Origin: Pseudomonas sp. 10S4
Lineage (GTDB): Bacteria; Pseudomonadota; Gammaproteobacteria; Pseudomonadales; Pseudomonadaceae
DNA length: 64,000 nucleotides
Assembly (NCBI RefSeq): GCF_034344865.1
Contig: NZ_CP133774.1
Location: forward strand, 4,712,001 to 4,776,000
Reading direction: 5' to 3'
Under the pieces are notes generated by a model, which was given only the letters and a program-made list of their open reading frames with translations, ran no database searches and was not told the origin of the DNA. Position 1 is the stretch's first letter. Each line of letters opens with the position of its first letter. A program made the position numbers and the translations under genes. Shown here piece after piece: positions 46,143 to 55,211 of this stretch.

Positions 46143-46580
46143 ATGAGCCTAATGGTCGCGCAATGGATTGCTGCAATCTTCCTGTTGATCAGTCTGGTCC
46201 ACCTGTATTGGGCCGCGGGCGGCACGCTCGGGAGTGAAGCGGCGGTGCCGAGAATCCCGGGAGAGGGTGGAGGGGAATCAAGGCCGGCGTTCAAGCCTTC
46301 GGGCTTTGCGACGTTGCTGGTGGCGGTCGGTTTACTGCTGATCGCGATGCTGGTGTGCCTGCGGGTCGGCTTGTATTTGCCGACGGTGCAGCACTGGTCG
46401 CTGCAATGGGTGATCAGCGCCATCGCGATGCTGATGTTTGCCCGGGCAATCGGTGATTCGAACCTTGTAGGGTTCTTCAAGCAGGTCAAGGATTCGAGAT
46501 TTGCCCGGCTCGACACCTGGGCTTATTCGCCGTTGTGCGTGGTGTTGGGGGCCGGGTTGTTGGCCGTTGCCTGGGTCTGA
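46143..46580 (+). CDS. DUF3995 membrane protein
   Basis: A 145-residue inner-membrane protein with four hydrophobic segments: VAQWIAAIFLLISLVHLYWA, FATLLVAVGLLLIAMLVCL, LQWVISAIAMLMFARAIGD and a C-terminal YSPLCVVLGAGLLAVAWV. The WAAGG motif after helix 1 and RAIGD in helix 3 are typical of DUF3995. Function unknown. ATG 46143 gives the shortest form beginning with the first helix. Divergent from the DUF2946 gene. Confidence 0.85.
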   Translation: MSLMVAQWIAAIFLLISLVHLYWAAGGTLGSEAAVPRIPGEGGGESRPAFKPSGFATLLVAVGLLLIAMLVCLRVGLYLPTVQHWSLQWVISAIAMLMFARAIGDSNLVGFFKQVKDSRFARLDTWAYSPLCVVLGAGLLAVAWV

Positions 46581-46599
46581 TCGGCAGGTAAAGCAAAAT

Positions 46600-46676
46600 C
46601 AAAAGATCGCAGCCTTCGGCAGCTCCTATGGGTGTACACATTCCCCTGTAGGAGCTGCCGAAGGCTGCGATCTTTT
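46600..46676. repeat. REP pair (class C)
   Basis: AAAAGATCGCAGCCTTCGGC and its inverted copy with a spacer of about 20 bp, between the convergent DUF3995 and mnhG genes; may end both transcripts. Confidence 0.9.
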
Positions 46677-46681
46677 CGCAT

Positions 46682-47044
46682 CTAGCTACCGATTTCGGTA
46701 CGCCGACTACTCACCTCGGCCGGCACATCATCCCCAGCCATGCGCTTGCGGAACAACGCCGCCCGCGCCAGCAGCAACGTGGTCACCGGCACCGTAATCG
46801 CCAACAGAATCGGAATTAGCCATGCATGCAGCACTGGCGCGGACTTGAGCGCCGAAAAGTAAATGATCGACGCCAATGCCACACACCACGCGCCCAAGGT
46901 CGAAGCCAGGGCTGGCGGGTGCATGCGCTGGAAGTAATCCTTCATTCGTAACAACCCGACCGCGCCAATCAGTGCAAACAAACTGCTGAGCACCAGCAGG
47001 ATCGCCACCGGAATCTCGACCCACAACGACAGTTCGCCGTTCAT
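46682..47044 (-). CDS. mnhG: Na+/H+ antiporter subunit G
   Basis: Small membrane subunit of the Mrp/Sha multisubunit cation/proton antiporter, 120 residues. Three hydrophobic segments (IPVAILLVLSSLFALIGAVG, STLGAWCVALASIIYF, HAWLIPILLAITVPVTTLLL) with the MnhG hallmark GLLRMKDYFQRMHPPALAST near residue 30. Overlaps the mnhF stop (ATGA-type). Last gene of the operon. Confidence 0.93.
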   Translation of the reverse strand: MNGELSLWVEIPVAILLVLSSLFALIGAVGLLRMKDYFQRMHPPALASTLGAWCVALASIIYFSALKSAPVLHAWLIPILLAITVPVTTLLLARAALFRKRMAGDDVPAEVSSRRTEIGS

Positions 47045-47319
47045 TCGATCACCTCGCCACGCAGCAGGAATTTGGCCAGGGCAAACGAACCGACGAAGCC
47101 GAACAGGGCAATCAGCAGCGCTGCCTCAAAGTAAGTGTCACTGGCATAACGAATACCCAGCGCCAGCATCATCAGCATGGCGATGATGTACAGATAATCC
47201 AGCGCCAGAACCCGGTCCTGGGCCGATGGTCCCTTGAATAGCCGGATCAGGGTCAGGATCATCGCCAGCGAAAAGATGAACAGGCTCAGCACGATCGCGT
47301 TCGACAGCAATTCGCTCAT
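47041..47319 (-). CDS. mnhF: Na+/H+ antiporter subunit F
   Basis: A 92-residue membrane subunit with three helices (IVLSLFIFSLAMILTLIRLF, YLYIIAMLMMLALGI, ALLIALFGFVGSFALAKFLL) and the MnhF motif RLFKGPSAQDRVLALDYL. Overlaps both neighbours by 4 bp, so translation of E, F and G is coupled. Confidence 0.93.
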   Translation of the reverse strand: MSELLSNAIVLSLFIFSLAMILTLIRLFKGPSAQDRVLALDYLYIIAMLMMLALGIRYASDTYFEAALLIALFGFVGSFALAKFLLRGEVIE

Positions 47320-47804
47320 TCGAAGATCTCCATCAAAGGACGCTCGTAGGCCGACTTGAAGTGCTCGATAAACGACGCCTCGTCATCCAGATCGAACACG
47401 TGCAGCAACAGAATGCTGCGGTCCAGCGCCAGTTCCGACCAGACCGTGCCGGGCACTACCGTACAGATCATTGACAGCGCAGCCAGGCCGTTGGCGTCGC
47501 GCAAGTCCAGCGGCACCTTGATGAACGCCGAGCGCGGTGGCCGTCGACCGGCGTTTAGTACGCCCCAGGCCACGGCGATGTTGGATAGCACCACGTCACG
47601 ACCGATCAGTAAAAACAACCGCACAATCACCCCTGGTCGCCGAATCCGGATAGGCAATGGCCGCAATTTGCGCATCATCAACGGCGCGCAAAACCCCAGC
47701 ATCGCGCCCAACAGCAGATTGCCAGGGCTGATCGACAGGTTCAGCACCAGCCACAACAGCCACAGTGCCAGGGACAACCACGGCGCAGGAAACAGACGCT
47801 TCAT
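47316..47804 (-). CDS. mnhE: Na+/H+ antiporter subunit E
   Basis: A 162-residue subunit with N-terminal helices (LSLALWLLWLVLNLSISPGN) and the conserved LGAMLGFCAPLMM, DVVLSNIAVAWGVLN and CTVVPGTVWSEL blocks of the MnhE family. The frame is open further upstream, but ATG 47804 overlaps the mnhD stop and gives the family N-terminus. Confidence 0.93.
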   Translation of the reverse strand: MKRLFPAPWLSLALWLLWLVLNLSISPGNLLLGAMLGFCAPLMMRKLRPLPIRIRRPGVIVRLFLLIGRDVVLSNIAVAWGVLNAGRRPPRSAFIKVPLDLRDANGLAALSMICTVVPGTVWSELALDRSILLLHVFDLDDEASFIEHFKSAYERPLMEIFE

Positions 47805-49486
47805 GGTTGCACCTCCAGCATCGCCGCTTTCGCTTCGGGACTTGGGACGGCGCGGGTGCCGAGCACCGCCATCACGTATTGCTCCGGGTTGTTCAAGGCT
47901 GTTGCGGCGGCCTGGGTGTAGCGCATCAGCGGTTCGGCCTTGAAGGTCAGCGCGATGCTCAGCCCCAGCAGGGCGATGATCGGCACGCACTCAAGGCGTC
48001 GCAGCAGCGGCGATGGCCGCTCCTTGGGGGTCCAGAAACGCTGGATACCCAACCGCGAGAAAGCAATCAGCGACGCCAGCCCGGACAGGATCAGCAACGC
48101 CAGCAAGCCCCACGCCGCGTTTGATATCGGGACGTCACCGCTGTTGCCAATCCCCAGCGGGTTGAGCAGGGCACTGAGCAAACCGAGCTTGCCAATAAAC
48201 CCGGAGAGCGGCGGCATGCCGATGATCAGCAAGGCGCAGGCAATGAAACTCAAGCCGAGGAAGGCCATGGTCCAGGGGATCACTTGGCCGACCACGGCTT
48301 TCTGTTCGTCGTCGAGGTTGATGCCTTTGGTCGGTTGCAGGGATTGCGGAGGTCGCGTAATGAGATCGGCATCGTCGAACAGCGGCATTTCATTGACTGA
48401 GCGGGAGCGCTCGATCAACTCGGCCAACAGGAACAGCGCACTCAGCGCCAACGTCGAGCTGACCAGGTAGAACAGTGCCGCGCCGATAAGGTTTGGTTGT
48501 GCGAAGCCGATGGCCGACAACAGAATCCCGGCCGACACCAGAATGCTCAGGCTGGCCATGCGTTCCAGCCGTTGCGCGGCAAGAATCGCCACGGCCGCGC
48601 AGACGATGGTCGCCATGCCGCCGTAGATCAGCCAGTCGCCACCAAAGTAGGCGGACGCCCCGGCCTGGCCGGAGAACAGTAGCGTCCACAGTCGCAGCAA
48701 GGTGTAGACACCGACCTTGGTCATGATCGCGAACATCGCTGCCACTGGCGCACTGGCCGCGGAATAGGCCGGTACCAGCCAGAAGTTCAGCGGCCACATC
48801 CCGGCCTTCGCCAAAAACGCCACCGCCAGAATTGCCGCACCAGCATGCAGCAGGCCGCGATCAGCTTCAGGTACCAGCGGGATTTTCAGCGCCAGGTCGG
48901 CCATGTTCAGCGTGCCGGTGACGCCATAGATCAGTGCCGCGCCAATCAGAAACAGCGACGAGGCCAGCAGGTTGATCGAGATGTAATGCAGCCCCGACGA
49001 CACCCGTGCCCGGCCCGAACCATGAAGCATCAAGCCGTAAGACGCGGCCAGCAGCACTTCGAAGAACACGAACAGGTTGAACAGGTCTGCCGTCAGGAAT
49101 GCGCCGTAAAGGCCCATCAACTGTATCTGGAACAGCGCGTGGAAGCTCGAACCGGCGCCGTCCCAACGGGCCATGGCGAACAGCAGGGCGCTGACGCCGA
49201 TGATCCCGGTCAGCACCAGCATCATCGCCGACAGACGATCGACCACCAGCACGATGCCGAACGGTAATTGCCAGTTGCCCGGCAGGTACACCCCAATGGA
49301 GCCAGGCACGCCGGTGGTTTGCGTCCATTGCAGCAGCATCACGGAGATGCCCAGGCCCAGCAGGCTGGAGAACAGGTTGATCTTGGCTTTCAGCGGGCGA
49401 TGTTTCTCGCCGAGCATCAGCATGATGGCGGCGGTCAGCAGCGGCAGCAGAATCGGTGCGGCGATCAGGTGCGTCATCGCATTCAT
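47801..49486 (-). CDS. mnhD: Na+/H+ antiporter subunit D
   Basis: A 561-residue proton-translocating subunit homologous to NuoM/NuoN. About 14 helices; the proton antiporter core includes FEVLLAASYGLMLHG (Glu), FLAKAGMWPLNFWLVPAYS (Lys) and MTKVGVYTLLRL (Lys). An extra polar stretch of about 40 residues (NEMPLFDDADLITRPPQSLQ onward) separates late helices, as in Pseudomonas PhaD/ShaD. Overlaps mnhC by 4 bp. Confidence 0.94.
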   Translation of the reverse strand: MNAMTHLIAAPILLPLLTAAIMLMLGEKHRPLKAKINLFSSLLGLGISVMLLQWTQTTGVPGSIGVYLPGNWQLPFGIVLVVDRLSAMMLVLTGIIGVSALLFAMARWDGAGSSFHALFQIQLMGLYGAFLTADLFNLFVFFEVLLAASYGLMLHGSGRARVSSGLHYISINLLASSLFLIGAALIYGVTGTLNMADLALKIPLVPEADRGLLHAGAAILAVAFLAKAGMWPLNFWLVPAYSAASAPVAAMFAIMTKVGVYTLLRLWTLLFSGQAGASAYFGGDWLIYGGMATIVCAAVAILAAQRLERMASLSILVSAGILLSAIGFAQPNLIGAALFYLVSSTLALSALFLLAELIERSRSVNEMPLFDDADLITRPPQSLQPTKGINLDDEQKAVVGQVIPWTMAFLGLSFIACALLIIGMPPLSGFIGKLGLLSALLNPLGIGNSGDVPISNAAWGLLALLILSGLASLIAFSRLGIQRFWTPKERPSPLLRRLECVPIIALLGLSIALTFKAEPLMRYTQAAATALNNPEQYVMAVLGTRAVPSPEAKAAMLEVQP

Positions 49487-49827
49487 TCTTTAGGCTCCCG
49501 GCCATCCACATGGTCGGTACCGGTCAGGCCCCGAGAGGCCAGCAGCACCACCAGAAACAACGCGGTCATGGCGAAGCTGATCACGATTGCGGTCAACACC
49601 AGGGCTTGGGGCAGTGGGTCGGTGTAATGCAGCAAATCCTGCGGCACGCCGTTCTTGATGATGGGCTCCCTGCCAATGAACAGGCTGCCCATGCTGAAGA
49701 TGAACAGGTTGACGCCATAAGACAGCAGGCACAGGCCCATGACCACCTGGAACGTCCGTGGCCGCAGGATCAGCCAGACGCCGGACGCGGCCAGGACGCC
49801 GATGGCGATTGCGATGACTTCTTCCAT
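49483..49827 (-). CDS. mnhC: Na+/H+ antiporter subunit C
   Basis: A 114-residue NuoK-like subunit with three helices (VIAIAIGVLAASGVWLIL, VVMGLCLLSYGVNLFIFSMG, PQALVLTAIVISFAMTALFL). The LLSYGVNLFIF and DPLPQALVLTAIVI blocks are the family hallmarks. ATG 49827 touches the mnhA stop; upstream in-frame readings overlap mnhA and are not used. Confidence 0.93.
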   Translation of the reverse strand: MEEVIAIAIGVLAASGVWLILRPRTFQVVMGLCLLSYGVNLFIFSMGSLFIGREPIIKNGVPQDLLHYTDPLPQALVLTAIVISFAMTALFLVVLLASRGLTGTDHVDGREPKE

Positions 49828-52763
49828 CAGACGGCTCCTTTGGCGGCAACGGATTTCGGCGCAGCAGCGGATTTCGGCTGCGCGGCGGTTTTGTGACCCC
49901 GAACCGACTGGTGAGCCAGGGCGGTGAGGATCAATAGCGTCGAACCGACCACTACCGCGTACACGCCGATGTCGAAGAACAGCGCACTGGCGATATGAAT
50001 ATCGCCCAGAACTGGCAGTTCGAAATGCCAGGTGTGGGTGGTCAGGAACGGATACCCGGCGGCCATCGCGCCAAGCCCGGTGACCGTGGCGAACAGCAGC
50101 CCGGTGCCCATCCAGCGCAGCGGCCGCAGGCTCATTTGCGCCTCTACCCACTGAGTGCCGGCGACCATGTATTGGAGGATGAAGGCCACCGACATCACCA
50201 GGCCGGCAACAAACCCGCCGCCCGGTTGGTTGTGCCCGCGCATGAACAGGTAGAACGAAATCACCACGGCGATCGGCAGCAACAGGCGCACCAGCACCGC
50301 TGGCACCATCATGAAACCGAGGGCGGTGTCGCTGGCCTGACGCGGGTTGACCAGGTCGGTGACCACGTCGGGCGCCAGCAAACGCTGCTGGGCCGGCAAT
50401 TGCAGGCTTTCTTTCGGTGGGCGGAAGCGGCGCAGCAGGGCGAATACCGTCAGGGCCACGGCCGCCAGCACGGTGATTTCACCGAGGGTGTCGAAGCCAC
50501 GGAAGTCCACCAGCATGACGTTGACTACGTTGCTACCGCCACCTTCCGGCAGGGCGCGGCTGAGGTAGAACGAAGAAATGTCGTTAGGCGTCTGCCGGGT
50601 CAGCATCGCATAGGCCAGCAGCGCCATACCGCCGCCGACCACGGTCGACAACAGCAAGTCGCGGATACGCCGGATGCGCGCCTTGCGCAGGCTGCTTGGT
50701 AACGGAGAGACCTCTTCGATCCGTCGCGGCAACCAACGCAGGCCCAGCAGGATCAGCACCGTGGTCACCACTTCGACCACCAGTTGCGTTAGCGCCAGGT
50801 CCGGCGCCGAGAACCAGACAAAGGTCACGCAAGTCATCAGGCCACACACGCTGACCATGGTCAGGGCGGCGAGACGGTGATACTTGGCCTGCCATGCCGC
50901 GCCGAGGGCACAGGCAATCGCCAGCAGCCACAGGATCACAAACACGATCGACCCCTGAATTTTCGGCCGCTCGCCCCAGCTCAGGCTGCTGTGGAGCATC
51001 GGGATCAACCCGGCCAGCACGGCGGCGAGCACCATCAGGAACAACTGGGTTTGCAGGCGCTTGGTGCCGATCCGCCGCTCCAGGCGACGGGCCACGCGCA
51101 TCATGATCACCAGGCTGCGTTCGAACAGGCGCTTGCCGTTGAACCGGCCAATCAGCGGCGGGTACTTGAAGCGCCCGCGCTTGAGTTGGTTACGAAGCAG
51201 CAGGTAAAGCACGATGCCGCCGGACATGGCGATCAGGCTCATGATCATCGGCGCGTTCCAGCCGTGCCATATCGCCAGGCTGTATTCGGGCAGAGTGCCA
51301 CCGACGACGGGCAGGGCCGCCGCCGCGAGCAACGGGCCGACGACCTGGGCTGGGAAAATCCCGACGATCAGGCAGGTGAACACCAGCAGTTCTACCGGCG
51401 CGCGCATCCAGCGAGGCGGCTCGTGCGGAGTGTGCGGGAGGTCGGTGGCGGTCGGGCCGAAGAACACATCGACGGTAAAACGCAGGGAATAGGCGACGCT
51501 GAACGTACCGGCAATGGTCGCGACAATCGGCAAGGTCATCTCGACCCAGGCAGTGGCGTTGATGAACACGGTTTCGGCAAAGAACATTTCTTTGGAGAGG
51601 AAACCGTTGAGCAGCGGTACGCCTGCCATGGAGGCGCTGGCGACCATTGCCAGCGTGGCAGTGAACGGGATCAGTTTGATCAGGCCGCTGAGCTTGCGAA
51701 TGTCCCGGGTGCCACTTTCGTGGTCGATGATCCCGGCGGCCATGAACAGCGAAGCCTTGAAGGTGGCGTGGTTGAGAATGTGGAACACCGCGGCCACGGC
51801 GGCCAGCGGACTGTTCAGGCCCAACAGCAGGGTGATCAGGCCCAGGTGGCTGATGGTCGAGTACGCCAGCAAGCCCTTGAGGTCGTTCTGGAACATCGCG
51901 CAGTACGCGCCGAGCAACAGGGTGCAGGCGCCAGCCCCGCCAACGATGTAGAACCATTCTTCACTGCCGGACAGCGACGGCCATAGACGTGCCAGCAGAA
52001 ACACCCCGGCCTTGACCATGGTCGCCGAGTGCAGATAAGCCGAAACCGGGGTCGGCGCCGCCATCGCGGTGGGGCAGCCAGAAGTGGAAGGGGAATTGCG
52101 CGCTTTTGCCAGGGCGCCGATCAGGATCAGGGGTAGCAGAATAGGGTAGAGGGCATGTGCGCGAATCAGATCGCCGGCGGCCAGGACCTTGTCCAGGTCA
52201 TAGCTGCCAACCACATGGCCGAGCAGCATGACCCCCGCCAGCAGGCACAAACCCCCTGCGCCGGTGACCATCAGCGCCATATAGGCGCCACGTCGGGCAT
52301 CGGCGCGGTGGTGCCAGTAGCCGATCAAAAGAAACGAAAAGAGGCTGGTCAGCTCCCAGAAAAACACGATCTGGATCAGGTTGCCGGAGATCACCAGCCC
52401 GAGCATGGCGCCCATGAACGCCAGGAAAAACGCGAAAAACCGCGGCACCGGATCGTCCGGCGACATGTAATAGCGGGCGTACAAAGAAACCAGCGTGCCG
52501 ATGCCCAGCACCAGCAGCGAGAACAGCCAGGCGAAACCGTCCATGCGCAGGACGAAGTTCAGGCCGAGGCTCGGTAACCAGAAGAATTCTTCGCGTATCA
52601 CGCCGCCATGGGCGATCTGCGGGTACAAGAGAGCGACTTGAATAGTGCCCGCGAGGGCAACCAGACCAGCCAGAAGTGATTCGCTGTTACGCGCGTTATG
52701 TGGCAGCAAAGCCGCGACACAGCTGCCGATAAAAGGCAGAAGCAGTAGAACTATCAGGGACAT
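49827..52763 (-). CDS. mnhA: Na+/H+ antiporter subunit A/B fusion
   Basis: A 978-residue NuoL-like subunit A with the MnhB domain fused at the C-terminus (about residues 820-950: FMRGHNQPGGGFVAGLVMSV, HIASALFFDIGVYAVVVGS), the group-2 layout of Pseudomonas ShaAB. N-terminal 14 or more helices carry the proton path (FFWELTSLFSFLLIGYWH; YLHSATMVKAGVFLLARLWP). Residues about 219-231 read ARNSPSTSGCPTA where the family has SAQFPFHFWLPHA; a one-base loss at the A-run on the coding strand (52104-52107) and a one-base gain near 52066 explain it, so the real protein is probably normal. First gene of the operon, which supports Na+ and pH homeostasis. Confidence 0.93.
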   Translation of the reverse strand: MSLIVLLLLPFIGSCVAALLPHNARNSESLLAGLVALAGTIQVALLYPQIAHGGVIREEFFWLPSLGLNFVLRMDGFAWLFSLLVLGIGTLVSLYARYYMSPDDPVPRFFAFFLAFMGAMLGLVISGNLIQIVFFWELTSLFSFLLIGYWHHRADARRGAYMALMVTGAGGLCLLAGVMLLGHVVGSYDLDKVLAAGDLIRAHALYPILLPLILIGALAKARNSPSTSGCPTAMAAPTPVSAYLHSATMVKAGVFLLARLWPSLSGSEEWFYIVGGAGACTLLLGAYCAMFQNDLKGLLAYSTISHLGLITLLLGLNSPLAAVAAVFHILNHATFKASLFMAAGIIDHESGTRDIRKLSGLIKLIPFTATLAMVASASMAGVPLLNGFLSKEMFFAETVFINATAWVEMTLPIVATIAGTFSVAYSLRFTVDVFFGPTATDLPHTPHEPPRWMRAPVELLVFTCLIVGIFPAQVVGPLLAAAALPVVGGTLPEYSLAIWHGWNAPMIMSLIAMSGGIVLYLLLRNQLKRGRFKYPPLIGRFNGKRLFERSLVIMMRVARRLERRIGTKRLQTQLFLMVLAAVLAGLIPMLHSSLSWGERPKIQGSIVFVILWLLAIACALGAAWQAKYHRLAALTMVSVCGLMTCVTFVWFSAPDLALTQLVVEVVTTVLILLGLRWLPRRIEEVSPLPSSLRKARIRRIRDLLLSTVVGGGMALLAYAMLTRQTPNDISSFYLSRALPEGGGSNVVNVMLVDFRGFDTLGEITVLAAVALTVFALLRRFRPPKESLQLPAQQRLLAPDVVTDLVNPRQASDTALGFMMVPAVLVRLLLPIAVVISFYLFMRGHNQPGGGFVAGLVMSVAFILQYMVAGTQWVEAQMSLRPLRWMGTGLLFATVTGLGAMAAGYPFLTTHTWHFELPVLGDIHIASALFFDIGVYAVVVGSTLLILTALAHQSVRGHKTAAQPKSAAAPKSVAAKGAV

Positions 52764-52906
52764 AGGCTTCTAATCTGCGGAAGTTTGTGAAGCATCATAC
52801 GTGCCAGTTCCCGGATCGCCAAACGCCAACCTGTGGCAGGATCCTACAAGGTAGGCACAAAAAGACGGTTTTTCATTGTTTCAACGCTTTGAAACTCCGC
52901 GGGCGC

Positions 52907-52974
52907 AAAAGATCGCAGCCTTCGACAGCTCCTACATTGGAATGCGTACCCCTGTAGGAGCTGCCGAAGGCTTT
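52907..52974. repeat. REP pair (class C), truncated at a gene end
   Basis: AAAAGATCGCAGCCTTCGAC and an inverted GGAGCTGCCGAAGGCT; the right copy lacks its last 10 bases and runs into the stop codon of the EamA gene at 52973. The gap 52764-52906 shows no gene and should hold the mnhA promoter. Confidence 0.8.
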
Positions 52975-53912
52975 AACGTTCGCCTTCGCGCTCCAATGCT
53001 TCGTCGACCGCAATGGCACCTTTACCCTTGGTCTTCAACTCACTGACAATCACCGCCGCCACAATCAATGCTGCCCCAAGCAAGGCAATCGCCGGCAGCC
53101 GCTCCCCGGCCAAACGTCCGGCAATCCCGGCCCACACCGGTTCGCCGGCATAGATCAATGTCGCCCGAGTCGGTGAAACACTCTTCTGCGCCCAGTTCAT
53201 CAGCCACCTGAATCGCCGCACTGGCCGCACCCAAACCCAGGGCGCTGCATAGCAGTAACCAGGAGAAGTCCGGGATCACTTCGTTTGTCGGTACCACCAT
53301 CAAAAATGCCAACACCGAGGTAGTCGCCAATTGCACCACGGTCACCCGCCGCACATCGACCTGACCGGCATAGGTGCTGATCAGAATAATCTCCGCCGCA
53401 ATCGCGATAGCGCTGATCAACGTGGCGATTTCACCCGGACTGAAATTCAGCGAAGCCCCGGAAGGCCCCGACAGCAACATCAATCCGGTAAACGCCAGCA
53501 TGATCCCGATGCTCGGCATCAACCCCGGCCGCCGCCCCAGCACCAGCCATTGCAGCAACGGCACAAACGGCACGTACAACGCGGTAATAAACGCCGACTG
53601 ACTGCTGGGAATCGTCTGCAACCCGACGGTCTGCAAGCCATACCCAAGCATAATCGCCACGCCGATAAAGGCACCGGCCTTGAGTTCGAACAGGGTCAGT
53701 TCCCGCAGCTGACGCCAGGAGAACAGCGCGACGATACTTGCCGCCGCCGCAAAGCGCAGGCCAACGAAAAACATCGGCCCACTGACGGTCATCGCATGCT
53801 GTACCAGCAAAAAGGTCCCGCCCCAGACCATGGTAATCAGCACCAGCACGCACTCGGCCTTGCTGAACCGCGAGAAACGGGAAGAAGCCTGAGGGGAATT
53901 CACCGACGTCAT
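52973..53912 (-). pseudogene. EamA/DMT family transporter, interrupted by a one-base gain
   Basis: Ten-helix drug/metabolite exporter. Frame 1 from ATG 53912 (MTSVNSPQASSRFSRFSKAE) carries the first eight helices, including ITMVWGGTFLLVQHAM, LQTIPSSQSAFITALYVPFV and ATLISAIAIAAEIILISTYA. After AAIQVA the frame fails; the next frame gives MNWAQKSVSPTRATLIYAGE and the last helix (LPAIALLGAALIVAAVIVSEL). Removing the extra base at about 53202 gives 312 residues, the usual length. The substrate is unknown. Divergent from an XRE-cupin regulator gene, which probably controls it. Confidence 0.88.
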
Positions 53913-53997
53913 GACCTTGCGCGCTACCTGAGGCGGACGCACAATGCGCCCGAATGTTGCGCAGTATACTGCCCAACCCTGCCAAGTGAGCAATATA

Positions 53998-54561
53998 GTG
54001 CACAAAGATTCTCCCCCGCGGGCTTCGGTCCTCCAGCACGTCAGCCAGAACGTTCGACGGCTGCGCCACGCCGCCGACATGAGCCAGACCGCCCTGGCCG
54101 AAAAGTCCGGTGTCAGCCGGCGGATGCTGGTGGCGATCGAAGCCGGCGAGAAAAACGTCAGCCTGACCACCCTCGACCGAGTGGCCGAAGCGCTGGACGT
54201 CGCCTTCAGCGATCTGATCCAGGCCCCGGATGCCCGCGACCCAAGCCGCATCAACGAACTGGCCTGGGCCGGGACGATTTCCGGGAGTAAAGCGGTGTTG
54301 CTGTCCAAAGCCACTGCTACCCGCGAGGTGGAGCAATGGGAATGGTGCCTGCAACCGGGCGAGGTTTATCCGTCACAACCGGATGCCGAAGGCTGGAGTG
54401 AGCAGATTTTTGTGTTCGAAGGCTGCCTGACGCTGATGCTGGGCGACACAGCGCAGCAAATCGCGGCGGGGGAGTTCTTCATGTTCGCCAGCAACCAGCC
54501 CCATACCTATCGCAACGATGGACCGGTGGCGGCGCGGTTTGTGCGTAATGTGGTGATCTGA
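53998..54561 (+). CDS. XRE family regulator with C-terminal cupin
   Basis: A 187-residue regulator: HTH_3 domain (VRRLRHAADMSQTALAEKSG, VSRRMLVAIEAGEKNVSLTTLDRVAEAL) at residues about 15-75 and a cupin_2 domain (WEWCLQPGEVYPSQPDAEGW, EQIFVFEGCLTLMLGD, GEFFMFASNQPHTYRN) at about 110-180. The GTG at 53998 is the best start; a longer ATG form from 53944 overlaps the divergent promoter. Such proteins often repress a neighbouring exporter or amino-acid gene; here the divergent EamA gene. Confidence 0.85.
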   Translation: MHKDSPPRASVLQHVSQNVRRLRHAADMSQTALAEKSGVSRRMLVAIEAGEKNVSLTTLDRVAEALDVAFSDLIQAPDARDPSRINELAWAGTISGSKAVLLSKATATREVEQWEWCLQPGEVYPSQPDAEGWSEQIFVFEGCLTLMLGDTAQQIAAGEFFMFASNQPHTYRNDGPVAARFVRNVVI

Positions 54562-54689
54562 ACACGCAGTCCCGTTCATCGGAAACGCTGCGGAACCTGA
54601 CATTTTTGACAGTAGACGTCGCTCAGAACATGGCGCATTTGTGGGGTGTATTTTCACATCGGTGATTCGCGCCTCACGAGGGTATAGCC

Positions 54690-55046
54690 ATGAACGACAA
54701 AACTCACGCCTCCGACTTTCCAGCCCCTTCCATCCCTTCGGCACAGGACGGTGTCGTGAGGTACACCGCATATGTTGGGTCCTTTGTTTACGTCAAGATC
54801 GAGCCTTACGAGAGCATGAGCATCGGGCAAAAGCCGGTTATCCAGGTGCGTTTTAGCGCAGGCGGGAGTACCAACTGGGCGGTTGAGGTGAAAACACAAC
54901 GCGAGCTCATTGATGGATTATCCAGCGGTTTCACCCGAGAGCATTTGAAAGGCAGCACAAGCCTCACTGTCAGCTTCATGCTCGGTTCCAAAGGGTCCGA
55001 AATCCGGACATATGCTGTTGAAGCCCCCGCGAACGAGATGACCTGA
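54690..55046 (+). CDS. Hypothetical protein (118 residues)
   Basis: Begins MNDKTHASDFPAPSIPSAQD, followed by a beta-rich core (YTAYVGSFVYVKIEPYESMS, QKPVIQVRFSAGG, SLTVSFMLGSKGSEIRTYAV). The PYESMSIGQ segment is reminiscent of a beta-sandwich module found in large Pseudomonas surface proteins, but this is a weak resemblance. No signal peptide. Base composition is lower in GC than its neighbours. Function unknown. Confidence 0.6.
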   Translation: MNDKTHASDFPAPSIPSAQDGVVRYTAYVGSFVYVKIEPYESMSIGQKPVIQVRFSAGGSTNWAVEVKTQRELIDGLSSGFTREHLKGSTSLTVSFMLGSKGSEIRTYAVEAPANEMT

Positions 55047-55211
55047 GCTCAAGTGTTTCAAGGGCAACAGTTGTTGAACAGTTTGTCTGGTTGAACCGTT
55101 TGTCATGGTTGAGTTAATACTTTTAACCTATTGAATAATAAAAATTTTAATTTCAGGCACGACTCCTGCAGAAGCTCCAGGGTATTCACCCGGAACCACG
55201 GAGTCGGCCCC

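Noticed and set aside
50877..51986. 369-codon plus-strand frame over mnhA
   Set aside because: Antisense to a well conserved antiporter subunit; composition (Gln/His/Gly-rich) is typical of a shadow frame.
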